Shown: positions 17,706-26,136, counted from the stretch's first letter. The stretch: 64,000 nt of DNA from UBA10518 sp022837185 (GCA_034007705.1 JAVEQK010000002.1:62001-126000); one strand, 5' to 3'. Notes: a model not told the origin generated them from the letters alone. Numbers and translations are program-made.

Positions 17706-18282
17706 GATTTTCTCCGTTGATGTTGTTATGTGGCCGCTTTCCTTTCTTCCGCAACGACCTGTCGTAGCGTTCCTGTTCACTGTAGATGCAGCCGCAATAG
17801 GGCTGACGGTACAGACCCATGGCGACGGCACGGTCGATACCCTCCTGCCAGCCTGGGCGGAAGTCCTCATAATAGAACTGCACGCCGTATTTGCCGGCCA
17901 GTTGCAGCCCTTTTTCCTTGATCAGGTCGTGGTTCTGATACTTCGAGTACAGCAGCGTGGTGCTAAAGGCCTCCTCATTCTCCCGGGCCGCTTTCCGTGC
18001 CGTCTCTTCCAGGCGCAGGTCGTAGCAGACTGCGCAGCGCTGTTTTTCGTGAAACACGACGCGGCGCAGATATTCAATTAAACCGTACCGGTCATCGATG
18101 TCGACAGGAAATGCGGTCCGGACCGCCAGTTCGTTGAGGGCGCTGATCCGCCGGGTAAACTCCTTGAAGGGGTGTATGTTCGGATTATAAAAATATCCCC
18201 TGACCCGGTGCCCTCTTTCACGCAGAATGCGCAGGGGGTAGATCGCGCACGGGCCGCAGCAGACGTGCAGAAGGATGTTCAT
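17671..18282 (-). CDS. queH: Epoxyqueuosine reductase QueH
   Basis: Non-cobalamin enzyme for the last step of queuosine synthesis, reducing epoxyqueuosine in tRNA. 203 residues. Family cysteines are visible in HVCCGPC (residues 7-11), CAVCYDLRL and PYCGCIYS, consistent with the metal/[4Fe-4S] centre reported for QueH. No other que genes are present here. It starts on the stop of the sigma54 regulator (ATGA overlap) and overlaps rdgB, so it is the middle gene of a nifA-like/queH/rdgB operon. Confidence 0.93.
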   Translation of the reverse strand: MNILLHVCCGPCAIYPLRILRERGHRVRGYFYNPNIHPFKEFTRRISALNELAVRTAFPVDIDDRYGLIEYLRRVVFHEKQRCAVCYDLRLEETARKAARENEEAFSTTLLYSKYQNHDLIKEKGLQLAGKYGVQFYYEDFRPGWQEGIDRAVAMGLYRQPYCGCIYSEQERYDRSLRKKGKRPHNNINGENHGTHHRAGDQQ

Positions 18283-19853
18283 GGTGTTCCTTTGTACTGT
18301 TTCGGTTCGATATTGTAATTGTGGATTTTGTAGTTGATTATGCGCAGGCTGGTGTTCAGGTATCTGGCTGCCCGGGTCTGATTGCCCTTATTTTTTTTCA
18401 GGGCGTCGATGATCAGTTCCCGTTCATAATTTTCCACCGCGGCGGCCAGCGACAGCGGTTTATCCGTGGCCACCGATTCGGAGCTCTGCAGGGTCGGGGG
18501 AAGATGAATGGACTTGATGGTGTTTTCATCGCAGATCAGCACGGCCCGTTCCATGCAGTTCTGCAGTTCGCGGACGTTGCCGGGCCAATGGTACTGCATG
18601 AGCAGGTCGATGGCCGAGGTCGAAATCCGTTCAATCCGTTTGTTGTTTTCCCTGCGGAATTTCTCGAGAAAATATTCCGCCAGCAGCAGGATGTCCGTCC
18701 GTCTTTCCCGCAACGGCGGCAGGTAAATGGGAAAAACGTTGAGCCGGTAGTAGAGATCTTCCCGGAACAAGCCGTTCTCGACGGCTTTTTCCAGGTCCCG
18801 GTTGGTGGCGGCAACCAGCCGGATATCGGTTTTGAGGACTTCCGATCCCCCCAGGCGCTGAAACGTTCTCTCCTGGATGACGTTCAGGAGCTTGACCTGT
18901 ACGGACGGGTTGATTTCGCTGATTTCGTCAAGAAACAGCGTCCCCTTCCGCGCCTGCTCGAACCGCCCTATTTTTTTTGAAACAGCGCCGGTAAAGGCCC
19001 CTTTTTCATGGCCGAACAATTCGCTTTCCAGCAGGGATTCGGGCAGCGCCGCGCAGTTCACCACCACGAAAGGACCATTGCGGCGGCTGGAATTGGCGTG
19101 CAGGGCCTTGGCCACAAGGGTCTTGCCGGTCCCTGATTCGCCCCGAAGCAGAACCGTGGCATTGGAGTCGGCGACCCGGTGGACCATGTCGTACACTTCC
19201 TGCATCCGGGATGAATTGCCGATGATTTCCTCGATCCGGTTTTTTTCGGACAACTCCCGGCGCAGTTGAGAATTTTCCTGCCGCAGCTTTTCCTTTTCTT
19301 CGTTCACCAGCCTGATCCGCTGGACGGTCTGGGCGATGAGTCCGCTGACCACCGTCAGAAAGCGCAGATCATTTTCCGCCTGAATTCCTAGATTTTTCTT
19401 ATATTCACGATCGATGGACAGGGCGCCGATGCACTGATTGCCGACCTTGATGGGGACGCACAGAAAGGAACTCTTCTTTTTTCTTTCATCGCCGCGGGTG
19501 CGGGTCCGGTTGAGAAAGAGCGGCTCCTCGCCGATTTGCGGAACCAGGATCGGTTCACCGGTCACCACGACCTTGCCGGTTATCCCCTCTCCCAGCTTGT
19601 ATCTTCCCCGGCGCCGGGCTTCGGCGGAAATACCGTGGGCAACTTCGATCTCCAGCTCCCCGGTATGGGGATTGACGATGGTCACCGTGCCCGTGGTCAT
19701 GTCTTTTTCGCGGGCAAGTGTTTCCACTACCTTTTCCAGGCAGTCCTGGAGGTTGTGGGCGGAGGCGAGCTGTTTGGTTATTTCATACAGACAGGACAGG
19801 TTGTTGCGTTCAATCATCTGGTCCGCGGTTGCGATTTCGGTCGTTTTTTCCAT
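18279..19853 (-). CDS. NifA-like sigma54-dependent transcriptional activator
   Basis: 524-residue enhancer-binding protein: GAF domain (about 20-180), AAA+ domain (about 210-440) with Walker A GESGTGK, the sigma54-contact loop GAFTGA and Walker B LFLDEI, then a Fis-type helix-turn-helix (KKNKGNQTRAARYLNTSLR). Architecture and the C-terminal RIINYKIHNYNIEPKQYK tail resemble NifA, the activator of nitrogen fixation genes. No nif genes are in the window, so this is a family-level call. The start at 19853 was chosen because the longer frame runs antisense through tRNA-Ser. It is divergent from the tRNA genes. Confidence 0.88.
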   Translation of the reverse strand: MEKTTEIATADQMIERNNLSCLYEITKQLASAHNLQDCLEKVVETLAREKDMTTGTVTIVNPHTGELEIEVAHGISAEARRRGRYKLGEGITGKVVVTGEPILVPQIGEEPLFLNRTRTRGDERKKKSSFLCVPIKVGNQCIGALSIDREYKKNLGIQAENDLRFLTVVSGLIAQTVQRIRLVNEEKEKLRQENSQLRRELSEKNRIEEIIGNSSRMQEVYDMVHRVADSNATVLLRGESGTGKTLVAKALHANSSRRNGPFVVVNCAALPESLLESELFGHEKGAFTGAVSKKIGRFEQARKGTLFLDEISEINPSVQVKLLNVIQERTFQRLGGSEVLKTDIRLVAATNRDLEKAVENGLFREDLYYRLNVFPIYLPPLRERRTDILLLAEYFLEKFRRENNKRIERISTSAIDLLMQYHWPGNVRELQNCMERAVLICDENTIKSIHLPPTLQSSESVATDKPLSLAAAVENYERELIIDALKKNKGNQTRAARYLNTSLRIINYKIHNYNIEPKQYKGTP

Positions 19854-19876
19854 GATATTCCCGCACGAGGAGATTA

Positions 19877-19905
19877 TTGACAGGGTCCCCGTGAAATGGT
19901 ATTTA
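19877..19905 (+). promoter_or_regulatory. Sigma70-type promoter of the tRNA-Ser pair
   Basis: TTGACA at 19877-19882, 17-base spacer, TATTTA at 19900-19905. Predicted start near 19912, five bases before the first tRNA. Confidence 0.8.
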
Positions 19906-19916
19906 AACACCTTGTT

Positions 19917-20002
19917 GGAGGGATGGCCGAGTGGTTTAAGGCGGCGGTCTTGAAAACCGTTGAACGAAAGTTCCGTGGGTTCGAATCCTACTCCCTCCGC
20001 CA
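19917..20002 (+). tRNA. tRNA-Ser (anticodon TGA)
   Basis: 86 bases with encoded CCA. Acceptor GGAGGGA pairs with TCCCTCC, and the discriminator is G. The anticodon loop is CTTGAAA (anticodon TGA, reading UCA codons). A long variable arm follows, as in class II tRNAs, and the T arm contains GGTTCGAATCC. Confidence 0.97.
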
Positions 20003-20016
20003 CCTGCTGTCCTCAC

Positions 20017-20109
20017 GGAGAGATGACCGAGTTGGCCGATGGTGCTCGCCTGCTAAGCGAGTGTGGGGGTAAAACCCCACCGAGGGTTCGAATCCCTCTC
20101 TCTCCGCCA
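20017..20109 (+). tRNA. tRNA-Ser (anticodon GCT)
   Basis: 93 bases with encoded CCA, 14 bases after the previous tRNA. Acceptor GGAGAGA/TCTCTCC, discriminator G. The anticodon arm CTCGC-CTGCTAA-GCGAG gives anticodon GCT (AGC/AGU codons). The variable arm has a GTGGGGGT/ACCCCAC stem. It probably shares one transcript with tRNA-Ser(TGA). Confidence 0.97.
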
Positions 20110-20341
20110 TCCTTTTCAGCAACTGCCCTGCTCCGGTATTCTTCTGCATTCCGCAACAGACCCCCGAACCGGGCGATGTAATCCACAAAACCCTGCCCCG
20201 ACGGCCTTCCGGACCACATGATGTTCTCCGCGCCCGGCTCACCGACAATTCCCGACCCCTGCCGGACCGGCGAGAGCGCCGGATCATCAGGATAATGGTT
20301 CGCGCGCACCGGGGGAACCCGTCCATGGTCGCTTGCCCCGG

Positions 20342-21232
20342 TCAGGCCGTTTTTTTCTCCGGCCTGACAATATCCCGGCTGAAGGAATAGCCGGCGATAT
20401 CAAGGGAAATAGCATCAAATTTGCAGGCCTGGCTCATGCATTTCATGCAGCTGATGCATTCGCCGCTGTCGGGGGTTTCATTGAAACGGATTCCCATGGG
20501 GCACACCCGGTGACATGCCCCGCACTGGGTGCAGTTTTCAGTGATCAGTTTCAGCTTGATCAGCCGATGGCGGTTGAACAATGCATAAAACGCCCCCAGG
20601 GGGCAGGTAGACCGGCAAAATGGCCGGGAAGTGACAATACTCCACATGACAAAAATTACCAGAATAGTAATTTTATTCCAGTACAGCCAGCCAATGGTGC
20701 TTTTCAAATCGGGCTGCAGGATCAGCATGGGAATCCCTGCTTCCAGCGTTCCGGCCGGGCAGACATACTTGCAGAACCAGGGAGCGCCGAGGCCGAATTC
20801 ATCAACCAGCAGCAGGGGAAACAGGACGATAAAGAACGCCAGGAAACCGTACTTCAGCCAGGTCAGCCGCGCGGGAAAGGGCAGTTTGACCGAGGGTATT
20901 TTATGGAGCAGTTCCTGAAACAGGCCGAAGGGACAGGCCCAGCCGCAGATAAAGCGGCCGCACAGGGCGCCCAGCAGACCCATGCTGCCGACGACGTAGG
21001 TGCCGAAATACATCCCCCCCGTTTCCAGGGAGAAGCGGATACCAAGCAGGAGCTGCTGCAGGCTGCCCAGGGGGCAGTAGGTTGTCGCCGCCGGGCACGA
21101 GTAGCAGTTGAGGCCGGGGGAACAGACGACTTTCAGCGGTCCCTGGTAGATGTTGCCGGTCATGGGGAAGCCCCAGAACCCGTTGACCAGGAAAAACCAC
21201 AGCGTCTGGATCAGCTTTCGAACTGTTTCCAT
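20342..21232 (-). CDS. NapH-like membrane-anchored 4Fe-4S ferredoxin protein
   Basis: 296-residue inner-membrane protein with four to five transmembrane segments. Cys pairs of the NapH/MauN/CcoG type occur in the membrane domain (CGWACPFG, CRSTCPLG, and an N-terminal CYSCPAATTYCPLG). A C-terminal cytoplasmic domain carries two ferredoxin motifs, CTQCGACHRVCP and CISCMKCMSQAC, for two [4Fe-4S] clusters. Such proteins move electrons between quinones and partner enzymes. It is the last gene of a run with the 49-residue CXXC protein (7 nt away) and a thiamine-binding-fold protein. The electron donor and acceptor are unknown. Confidence 0.9.
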   Translation of the reverse strand: METVRKLIQTLWFFLVNGFWGFPMTGNIYQGPLKVVCSPGLNCYSCPAATTYCPLGSLQQLLLGIRFSLETGGMYFGTYVVGSMGLLGALCGRFICGWACPFGLFQELLHKIPSVKLPFPARLTWLKYGFLAFFIVLFPLLLVDEFGLGAPWFCKYVCPAGTLEAGIPMLILQPDLKSTIGWLYWNKITILVIFVMWSIVTSRPFCRSTCPLGAFYALFNRHRLIKLKLITENCTQCGACHRVCPMGIRFNETPDSGECISCMKCMSQACKFDAISLDIAGYSFSRDIVRPEKKTA

Positions 21233-21239
21233 TTCTCCG

Positions 21240-21389
21240 TCAACCTATGCCGATGCAGGACAGGCAGATGGCTTTGGCCAGTTCAAGAACCCGTCCCGGC
21301 TCCCCGAAGGCGATGCCGGCCAGGAGGAGCATGGTGAAGATGGTCAGGAGAAGAAAGGGGCCTTTTCGCGGGACGGTGTTGTGCTTCAT
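21240..21389 (-). CDS. CD1871A-type CXXC motif-containing small membrane protein
   Basis: 49-residue protein that falls below usual gene-calling length limits. Sequence: a basic start (MKHNTVPRKGP), one hydrophobic helix (FLLLTIFTMLLLAGIAF), then GEPGRVLELAKAICLSCIGIG with a C-x-x-C near the end. From memory this matches the small CD1871A family, which often accompanies NapH-like proteins. Its start overlaps the stop of the upstream gene (ATGA) and its stop is 7 nt before the NapH-like gene, strong support for being real. The Cys pair may hold a redox or metal site handing electrons to the neighbour, but that is inference. Confidence 0.85.
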   Translation of the reverse strand: MKHNTVPRKGPFLLLTIFTMLLLAGIAFGEPGRVLELAKAICLSCIGIG

Positions 21390-21697
21390 CGTTGCGGACC
21401 TCCGGCTTGTTTGATCACGGAAAGAACCTTTTCACCGATTCCAGGATCCTTGTCAAGCCGTTCATCAAGGGTTATCTGGGTTACCACCCGCTCCGCTCCC
21501 CGGCTGAACGGCAGTTGATGGATTTGGTGAGCCAGGGCGAGGAGCTTTTCGCTCTTGCCGTGGATGACCGTTCCCATGTCATGCAGGCTGTGGTCGACCC
21601 CGGCCTGGCCGAGAAACCGTTCGATGTCGGCGATGTATTCACCCACGCCGGGCTTTGCCGTGCCCATGGGTATGACAGTTATCTGCATAAGGGCCAT
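21386..21697 (-). CDS. MTH1187/YkoF-like thiamine-binding-fold protein
   Basis: 103-residue cytosolic protein of the MTH1187 (DUF77) family, ferredoxin-like fold, in which members bind thiamine or related molecules. Recognised from MALMQITVIPMGTAKPGVGEYIADIERFL and LHDMGTVIHGKSEKLLALAHQIHQ, together with length. It is the first gene of the three-gene run that ends with the NapH-like ferredoxin, starting about 20 nt after parB. Its link to membrane electron transfer is unexplained. Confidence 0.88.
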   Translation of the reverse strand: MALMQITVIPMGTAKPGVGEYIADIERFLGQAGVDHSLHDMGTVIHGKSEKLLALAHQIHQLPFSRGAERVVTQITLDERLDKDPGIGEKVLSVIKQAGGPQR

Positions 21698-21717
21698 GGT
21701 GTCTCTCCCTTTTGAAG

Positions 21718-22593
21718 TCAGCTTTGCTGGATGAACAGGCTGACCAGGCGGTCCAGATCGTCGCTGGAATAGTATTCAATTTCAAGCTTGCCGCGATTGC
21801 CGTTCTGGACGATGCGGACCTTGGTGTGCAGGTGGTTGGTCAACTGATTGGCAATGGAGCGGCAATATGTGGCGGGCAGTTCGTCCGGCAGCGCTTTCGG
21901 GGCGGCGGTCCTCTGCCTGGCTGCAGGCGGTTTGCGGCATAACCGCTCGGTTTCGCGGACCGACAGTTCCTCGCGGATGATCCGCCCCCTGATTTCCTGA
22001 ACCCGCTGCTCATCGTCGACGATCCGCAGCAGGACCCTGGCGTGGCCTTCGGAAATGAGGCCGCCGGCGACGTCGTCCTGGAGGTAATCGGGCAGGTTCA
22101 GCAGGCGCAGGGTATTGGTGATGGTCGATCGTTTTCGTCCTACTTTCTGCGCCACCTGCTCCTGGGTCAGTTCAAAATCATTGATCAGGCGCGAGTACGC
22201 CATGGCCTCTTCAATGGGATTCAGGTCGTGGCGCTGGATATTCTCAATCAGGGCGAGTTCAAGGTTTTTACCCTCGGAGTCGGAATCCATGACGACCACC
22301 GGCACTTCCTCCAGGCCCGACATCCGGGCGGCCCGCAGGCGGCGCTCACCGGCAATGAGATTGTACCGGTTCCCTTTTTTCCGGCTGACCAGGAGGGGCT
22401 GAATGACCCCTTTCTCGGCTATTGAATCCGCCAGTCTCTGCAGTTTGTCCTCGTCAAAATGCTTTCGGGGCTGCCGTGGATTTGGTTCGATCTTGTCGAT
22501 GTCGCAAAAGAAGAATTTTTCCTCACCGGCGTCGCCCGGGTTTTCGGGAAGCAGCGCCTCGACCCCCCTTCCCAGTCCCTTTTTTGAGCTCAT
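21718..22593 (-). CDS. parB: Chromosome partitioning protein ParB
   Basis: CTP-dependent clamp that loads at parS and spreads on DNA. 291 residues. Residues about 35-120 hold the ParB/Srx domain with the nucleotide-binding motif AGERRLRAAR and ENIQRHDLNPIEEA. The helix-turn-helix (FELTQEQVAQKVGRKRSTITNTLRLLNLP) follows, then a C-terminal dimerisation domain (LEIEYYSSDDLDRLVSLF). Its start overlaps the parA stop by ATGA. The cognate parS site lies about 860 bases upstream, before parA. Confidence 0.97.
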   Translation of the reverse strand: MSSKKGLGRGVEALLPENPGDAGEEKFFFCDIDKIEPNPRQPRKHFDEDKLQRLADSIAEKGVIQPLLVSRKKGNRYNLIAGERRLRAARMSGLEEVPVVVMDSDSEGKNLELALIENIQRHDLNPIEEAMAYSRLINDFELTQEQVAQKVGRKRSTITNTLRLLNLPDYLQDDVAGGLISEGHARVLLRIVDDEQRVQEIRGRIIREELSVRETERLCRKPPAARQRTAAPKALPDELPATYCRSIANQLTNHLHTKVRIVQNGNRGKLEIEYYSSDDLDRLVSLFIQQS

Positions 22594-23375
22594 TGTTCCT
22601 TACTCCGTCGTATCACTTCGTTTCCCAGCTTTTCGTATGCCGCCGCCCCGGGACAGCCGCGATCATACTCCAGGATGGTCTTGCCATGGCTTGGACTCTC
22701 GCTGAGCCGTACATTGCGGGGGATGACCGTTTGAAAGACCTGTTCGCCGAAATGGTTCTTTATTTCCGCGGCCACCTGATAGGTCAATCGGTTGCGCCGA
22801 TCAAACATGGTCAGCAGCAGACCTTCTATATAGAGTCCCGGGTTTAGGTTTCTCTTTACTTTTCTAATTGTTTCAATAAGTTGTGCAAGCCCTTCAAGGG
22901 CGAAGTATTCGCACTGCATGGGGATCAGCACCGAGTCGGCGGCGGTCAGGCTGTTGATGGTCAGCAGGCCCAGGGAAGGCGGGCAGTCAATGATGATAAA
23001 GTGAAAGCGGTCACGGACGGGGCGCAGGATCTTTCGTAAAATTTTTTCTCGCTCTTTCAGGGAGATAAGTTCCACCTCAACCCCCACCAGGTCGATGGAG
23101 GAGGGCAGGATCATCAGGGATGGGATGCCTGTTTCGCGGAGGCATCCCGCCACCGGTTGATTGTCCATGAAACAGTGATAGAGTTGCGAGCCGTTGTCCG
23201 CTTTCCCTGCCCCGACACCGCTGGAGGCATTCCCCTGTGGGTCGGCGTCGACCAGGAGAACCTTCTTTCCTTTGACCGCCAGGGCCGCGGCCAGGTTCAT
23301 GGCGGTTGTTGTTTTGCCTACGCCGCCCTTCTGGTTCGCCAGGGCAATGATTTTGGCGTCGATTTTCTTTGTCAT
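22590..23375 (-). CDS. parA: Chromosome partitioning ATPase ParA (Soj)
   Basis: Deviant Walker ATPase that drives origin segregation with ParB. 261 residues. Walker A is KGGVGKTTTAMNLA near the N-terminus, with the signature lysine, followed by LLVDADPQGNASSG and FIIIDCPPSLGLLT. The short N-terminus is like chromosomal ParA rather than plasmid ParA with an N-terminal HTH. It is divergent from nadB, with a perfect parS in the gap. Confidence 0.97.
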   Translation of the reverse strand: MTKKIDAKIIALANQKGGVGKTTTAMNLAAALAVKGKKVLLVDADPQGNASSGVGAGKADNGSQLYHCFMDNQPVAGCLRETGIPSLMILPSSIDLVGVEVELISLKEREKILRKILRPVRDRFHFIIIDCPPSLGLLTINSLTAADSVLIPMQCEYFALEGLAQLIETIRKVKRNLNPGLYIEGLLLTMFDRRNRLTYQVAAEIKNHFGEQVFQTVIPRNVRLSESPSHGKTILEYDRGCPGAAAYEKLGNEVIRRSKEQ

Positions 23376-23448
23376 GCTCCACCTTCTTTTGTTGCTTCAA
23401 TGAAAAAAAGTATACTATACTCTGTGTCGACGGAGAACAGTTTTTCAA

Positions 23449-23464
23449 TGTTTCACGTGAAACA
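23449..23464. promoter_or_regulatory. parS: parS centromere site
   Basis: Perfect 16-bp palindrome TGTTTCACGTGAAACA, identical to the bacterial parS consensus. It sits in the 113-base gap between parA and nadB, 25 bases before the nadB start codon. ParB loading here could also affect expression of both flanking genes. It is the only perfect copy I found in the window. Confidence 0.97.
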
Positions 23465-23488
23465 TTTCAGTTTTTATGGGGAAGACAA

Positions 23489-25096
23489 ATGTTTGCATCC
23501 GAGGTGCTGGTCATTGGGAGCGGTGTCGCCGGGCTCTCCTTTGCCCTGAAGGTAGCTTCCTTTGCCACGGTGACCCTGGTGACCAAAAAAGCCTGTGCGG
23601 ACACGGCGACGAATCTTGCCCAGGGGGGGATAGCCGCGGTTCTCTCCGCGGAGGACAGCCTTGATGCCCATGTCCGCGACACACTGCTGTCGGGAGACGG
23701 CCTCTGCCATGAAGATGTGGTGCGGCTGGTTGTCGCCAAGGGACCAGACCGGGTTCATGAGTTGATGGATTTCGGCGTCCGGTTCCAGAAGGGGGAGGCC
23801 GGGACAGGACTTGACTTGGGCATGGAGGGAGGGCATTCGTGCCGACGGGTGGCCCACGCCTATGATTTAACCGGGAGGGAGATAGAGAGTGCCCTGTTGC
23901 AGCAGGTGGAAGGCCATGCCTCAATCGATGTGCTGGAAAATCATCTGGCCATTGATCTCCTCCTGGAATCAAAGATAAACGGCCGGTCAGGAAACAAAAC
24001 GGATCGATGTCTGGGTGCGTATGTCCTGAACCGGGAAACCGGGGAAGTTGAGGTGCGGACGGCCAGGATAACGGTTCTTTGCACGGGGGGATGCGGCAAG
24101 GTCTACCTGTATACGACCAATCCGGATATAGCCACCGGGGATGGCCTGGCGATGGCGTTCCGGGCCGGGGCCAAGGTGGCAAACCTCGAATTCGTGCAGT
24201 TCCATCCGACCTGTTTTTATAACCCGCAGGCCAAGAACTTTCTCATATCAGAAGCGGTTCGCGGTGAAGGGGGGGTTCTGGTTGACGCCAGCGGGACACC
24301 CTTCATGCATAAATATGATCCCCGCGGTGACCTGGCGACCCGGGATGCCGTTGCCCGGGGGATCGATGCAGAAATGAAGCAAAGCGGGGCCGATTGCGTG
24401 TATGTGGATATCTCCCACCGGGAACCGGATTTTGTCCGCAAACGGTTTCCCACCATCTACAGGACATGTAAACAGTATGGGGTCGACATGACCCATGAAC
24501 CGATTCCCGTCGTCCCGGCCGCCCATTATATGTGCGGCGGCATCCAGGTCGATACGTGGGGCAGGGCATCCATTGACTGTCTGCTTGCCCTGGGGGAAAC
24601 GGCCTGTACCGGCCTGCACGGCGCCAACCGGCTGGCGAGCAATTCACTGCTCGAGGCGGTTGTTTTTGCCCACAGGGCCGCGATCTGGGTGAAGGACAAC
24701 TGGCCCGACATCCAACGCCTGCCGGACAAGCCGGTGGTGCCGTGGCGAATCGGCAAAGCCCGACCCATCGAGGAAAATGTCCTGATCAGTCATAACTGGG
24801 ACCAGATCAGGCGGCTGATGTGGAACTATGTGGGAATCGTTCGGCGGGAAAAGAGGCTGCAACTGGTCCGCCGCCGCCTCGCCCCCATTCTCCAGGAGAT
24901 TCGCGAGCATTTTTATGATTATCTGCCCACTGCCGATATCGTCGAATTGCGGAATATCGCGGTGGTCGCGACATTGATCATCAAGTGCGCCTCCTGCCGG
25001 AAGGAATCGCGAGGGCTGCACTACATCGTCGATTATCCGGAACACGATGATGTGCATTTCAAAAAGGATACGGTCGTTGATAAGTTCGATGCCTGA
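23489..25096 (+). CDS. nadB: L-aspartate oxidase
   Basis: FAD enzyme that converts L-aspartate to iminoaspartate in de novo NAD synthesis, often using fumarate as acceptor in anaerobes. 535 residues. It has FAD motif VLVIGSGVAGLSFAL at the N-terminus, NLAQGGIAAV, the RVAHAYDLTGREI region, active-site segment EFVQFHPTCFY, ISEAVRGEGG, HYMCGGIQVD and GLHGANRLASNSLLEAVVF. The start at 23489 has GGGGAAG upstream. An in-frame extension upstream would run through parS and is unlikely. No nadA or nadC is adjacent. Confidence 0.96.
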   Translation: MFASEVLVIGSGVAGLSFALKVASFATVTLVTKKACADTATNLAQGGIAAVLSAEDSLDAHVRDTLLSGDGLCHEDVVRLVVAKGPDRVHELMDFGVRFQKGEAGTGLDLGMEGGHSCRRVAHAYDLTGREIESALLQQVEGHASIDVLENHLAIDLLLESKINGRSGNKTDRCLGAYVLNRETGEVEVRTARITVLCTGGCGKVYLYTTNPDIATGDGLAMAFRAGAKVANLEFVQFHPTCFYNPQAKNFLISEAVRGEGGVLVDASGTPFMHKYDPRGDLATRDAVARGIDAEMKQSGADCVYVDISHREPDFVRKRFPTIYRTCKQYGVDMTHEPIPVVPAAHYMCGGIQVDTWGRASIDCLLALGETACTGLHGANRLASNSLLEAVVFAHRAAIWVKDNWPDIQRLPDKPVVPWRIGKARPIEENVLISHNWDQIRRLMWNYVGIVRREKRLQLVRRRLAPILQEIREHFYDYLPTADIVELRNIAVVATLIIKCASCRKESRGLHYIVDYPEHDDVHFKKDTVVDKFDA

Positions 25097-25101
25097 TCGG
25101 A

Positions 25102-25137
25102 CTCCGGGTCAACGGCGGCGCAACCGCTGACCCGGAG
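25102..25137. terminator. Hairpin between convergent nadB and secreted-protein genes
   Basis: CTCCGGGTCA (25102-25111) pairs perfectly with TGACCCGGAG (25128-25137). There is no T-run, so it is a candidate bidirectional, factor-assisted terminator or 3-prime stability element. Confidence 0.5.
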
Positions 25138-25145
25138 CGAACCGG

Positions 25146-26048
25146 TTACCTGCCGAACAACCCCTTGATCATCTCCATGCCCTGCTGCATGGTTTGATCC
25201 AGATTTGCCGGTTGCTGCTCTGCCGGTGCTCCTTCATCGGGAACACTTTCCCGATCCGGAAAGACAGGGGAGGACTGTTCCTCGTCTCCGCCAACCTCTC
25301 CGGACAACCGGGCTCCGAAATTCTCCGCCCCGTCAGGTTCCTTGAGGTTGCTGATGATGTCGGCGATCATCAGCCGAGCGGCTTCATCCGCTTCCGGGTC
25401 ATGGACCGGGGTAATGCCGGCCGGCGGAGCAAAAGCGGTTTCCGGCGGCGGAGTGGTGTCAATCGCCGTTGCCGCGGTTTTTCCTTTCATTCCCATGAGG
25501 TTGAATTCGGAGAGCAGGGGGATGTCGGTATTGTGGATGAGGCTGACCGTTGTTCCCATCATCGTGGTCCGGTCGCATTCATATCCAAGGATGGTCGTTG
25601 CCCGGGGAACGATTTCACCCTGAAAACCCTTGACCATTGACATGCCGAACTCTTCGGCGTTTTTGCGGACATTCTCCTGTTCCGCCGGAGTCAGACGATT
25701 ATATTCCTCCTGATATATCCGGGCGGGATTGATCGTCTTCGTCCCTGTCTGTTCCTCCAGGTCAAAGGAATAGTGCCAGTCCGGGTCGGTCAGTTCGATC
25801 CGTCGACTGGTGGTGGTTATGCCGAGCATCCTGCCGGTTCCTTCATGATGCAGAGCCCGATACCGGCCATAATCCTTGATATACAGGGTTTCGGTGCCTG
25901 TCTCCATGCCGGTGATTGCATAGCTGATGGTGGCGGATTGAAAGGGAAGCTTCTTTTCCCAGGGGTTGTCGCCGGCCAACGCCGGGCCGGAGCAGACAAG
26001 GAGCAGAAAGAAGAACAGAACAAAAGACCGAACAGAGAACAGTTTCAT
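25146..26048 (-). CDS. Secreted protein of unknown function
   Basis: 300 residues with a clear Sec signal peptide (MKLFSVRSFVLFFFLLLVCSGPALA, cleavage expected after ALA). The first 190 residues look like a beta-rich periplasmic domain: TETLYIKDYGRYRALHHEG, SRRIELTDPDWHYSFDLEEQTGT, and a cysteine in TTILGYECDRTTMMG. It resembles DUF4412-type proteins that probe conversion or reporter-like folds, though I cannot name the family securely. The C-terminal third is acidic and Pro/Glu rich, ending in a hydrophobic helix (QTMQQGMEMIKGLFGR). It lies 88 nt downstream of the PreP-type protease gene on the opposite side, convergent with nadB. Function unknown. Confidence 0.8.
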   Translation of the reverse strand: MKLFSVRSFVLFFFLLLVCSGPALAGDNPWEKKLPFQSATISYAITGMETGTETLYIKDYGRYRALHHEGTGRMLGITTTSRRIELTDPDWHYSFDLEEQTGTKTINPARIYQEEYNRLTPAEQENVRKNAEEFGMSMVKGFQGEIVPRATTILGYECDRTTMMGTTVSLIHNTDIPLLSEFNLMGMKGKTAATAIDTTPPPETAFAPPAGITPVHDPEADEAARLMIADIISNLKEPDGAENFGARLSGEVGGDEEQSSPVFPDRESVPDEGAPAEQQPANLDQTMQQGMEMIKGLFGR

Positions 26049-26136
26049 AACGCTACTCCTTCAAAGCACTAATGGTTGACGATTGGTGCAGAGGTGCGGA
26101 ATGACAGAAAATATCGGCCCGGCGGGAACCTCCGAA

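Noticed and set aside
20013..20326. Minus-strand ORFs of about 100 codons running into tRNA-Ser(GCT)
   Set aside because: They end antisense to the tRNA (giving the familiar RGIRTLGG/GFEPSV artefact) and have no ribosome site. The segment 20110-20330 has a protein-like frame but no start and no recognisable family.
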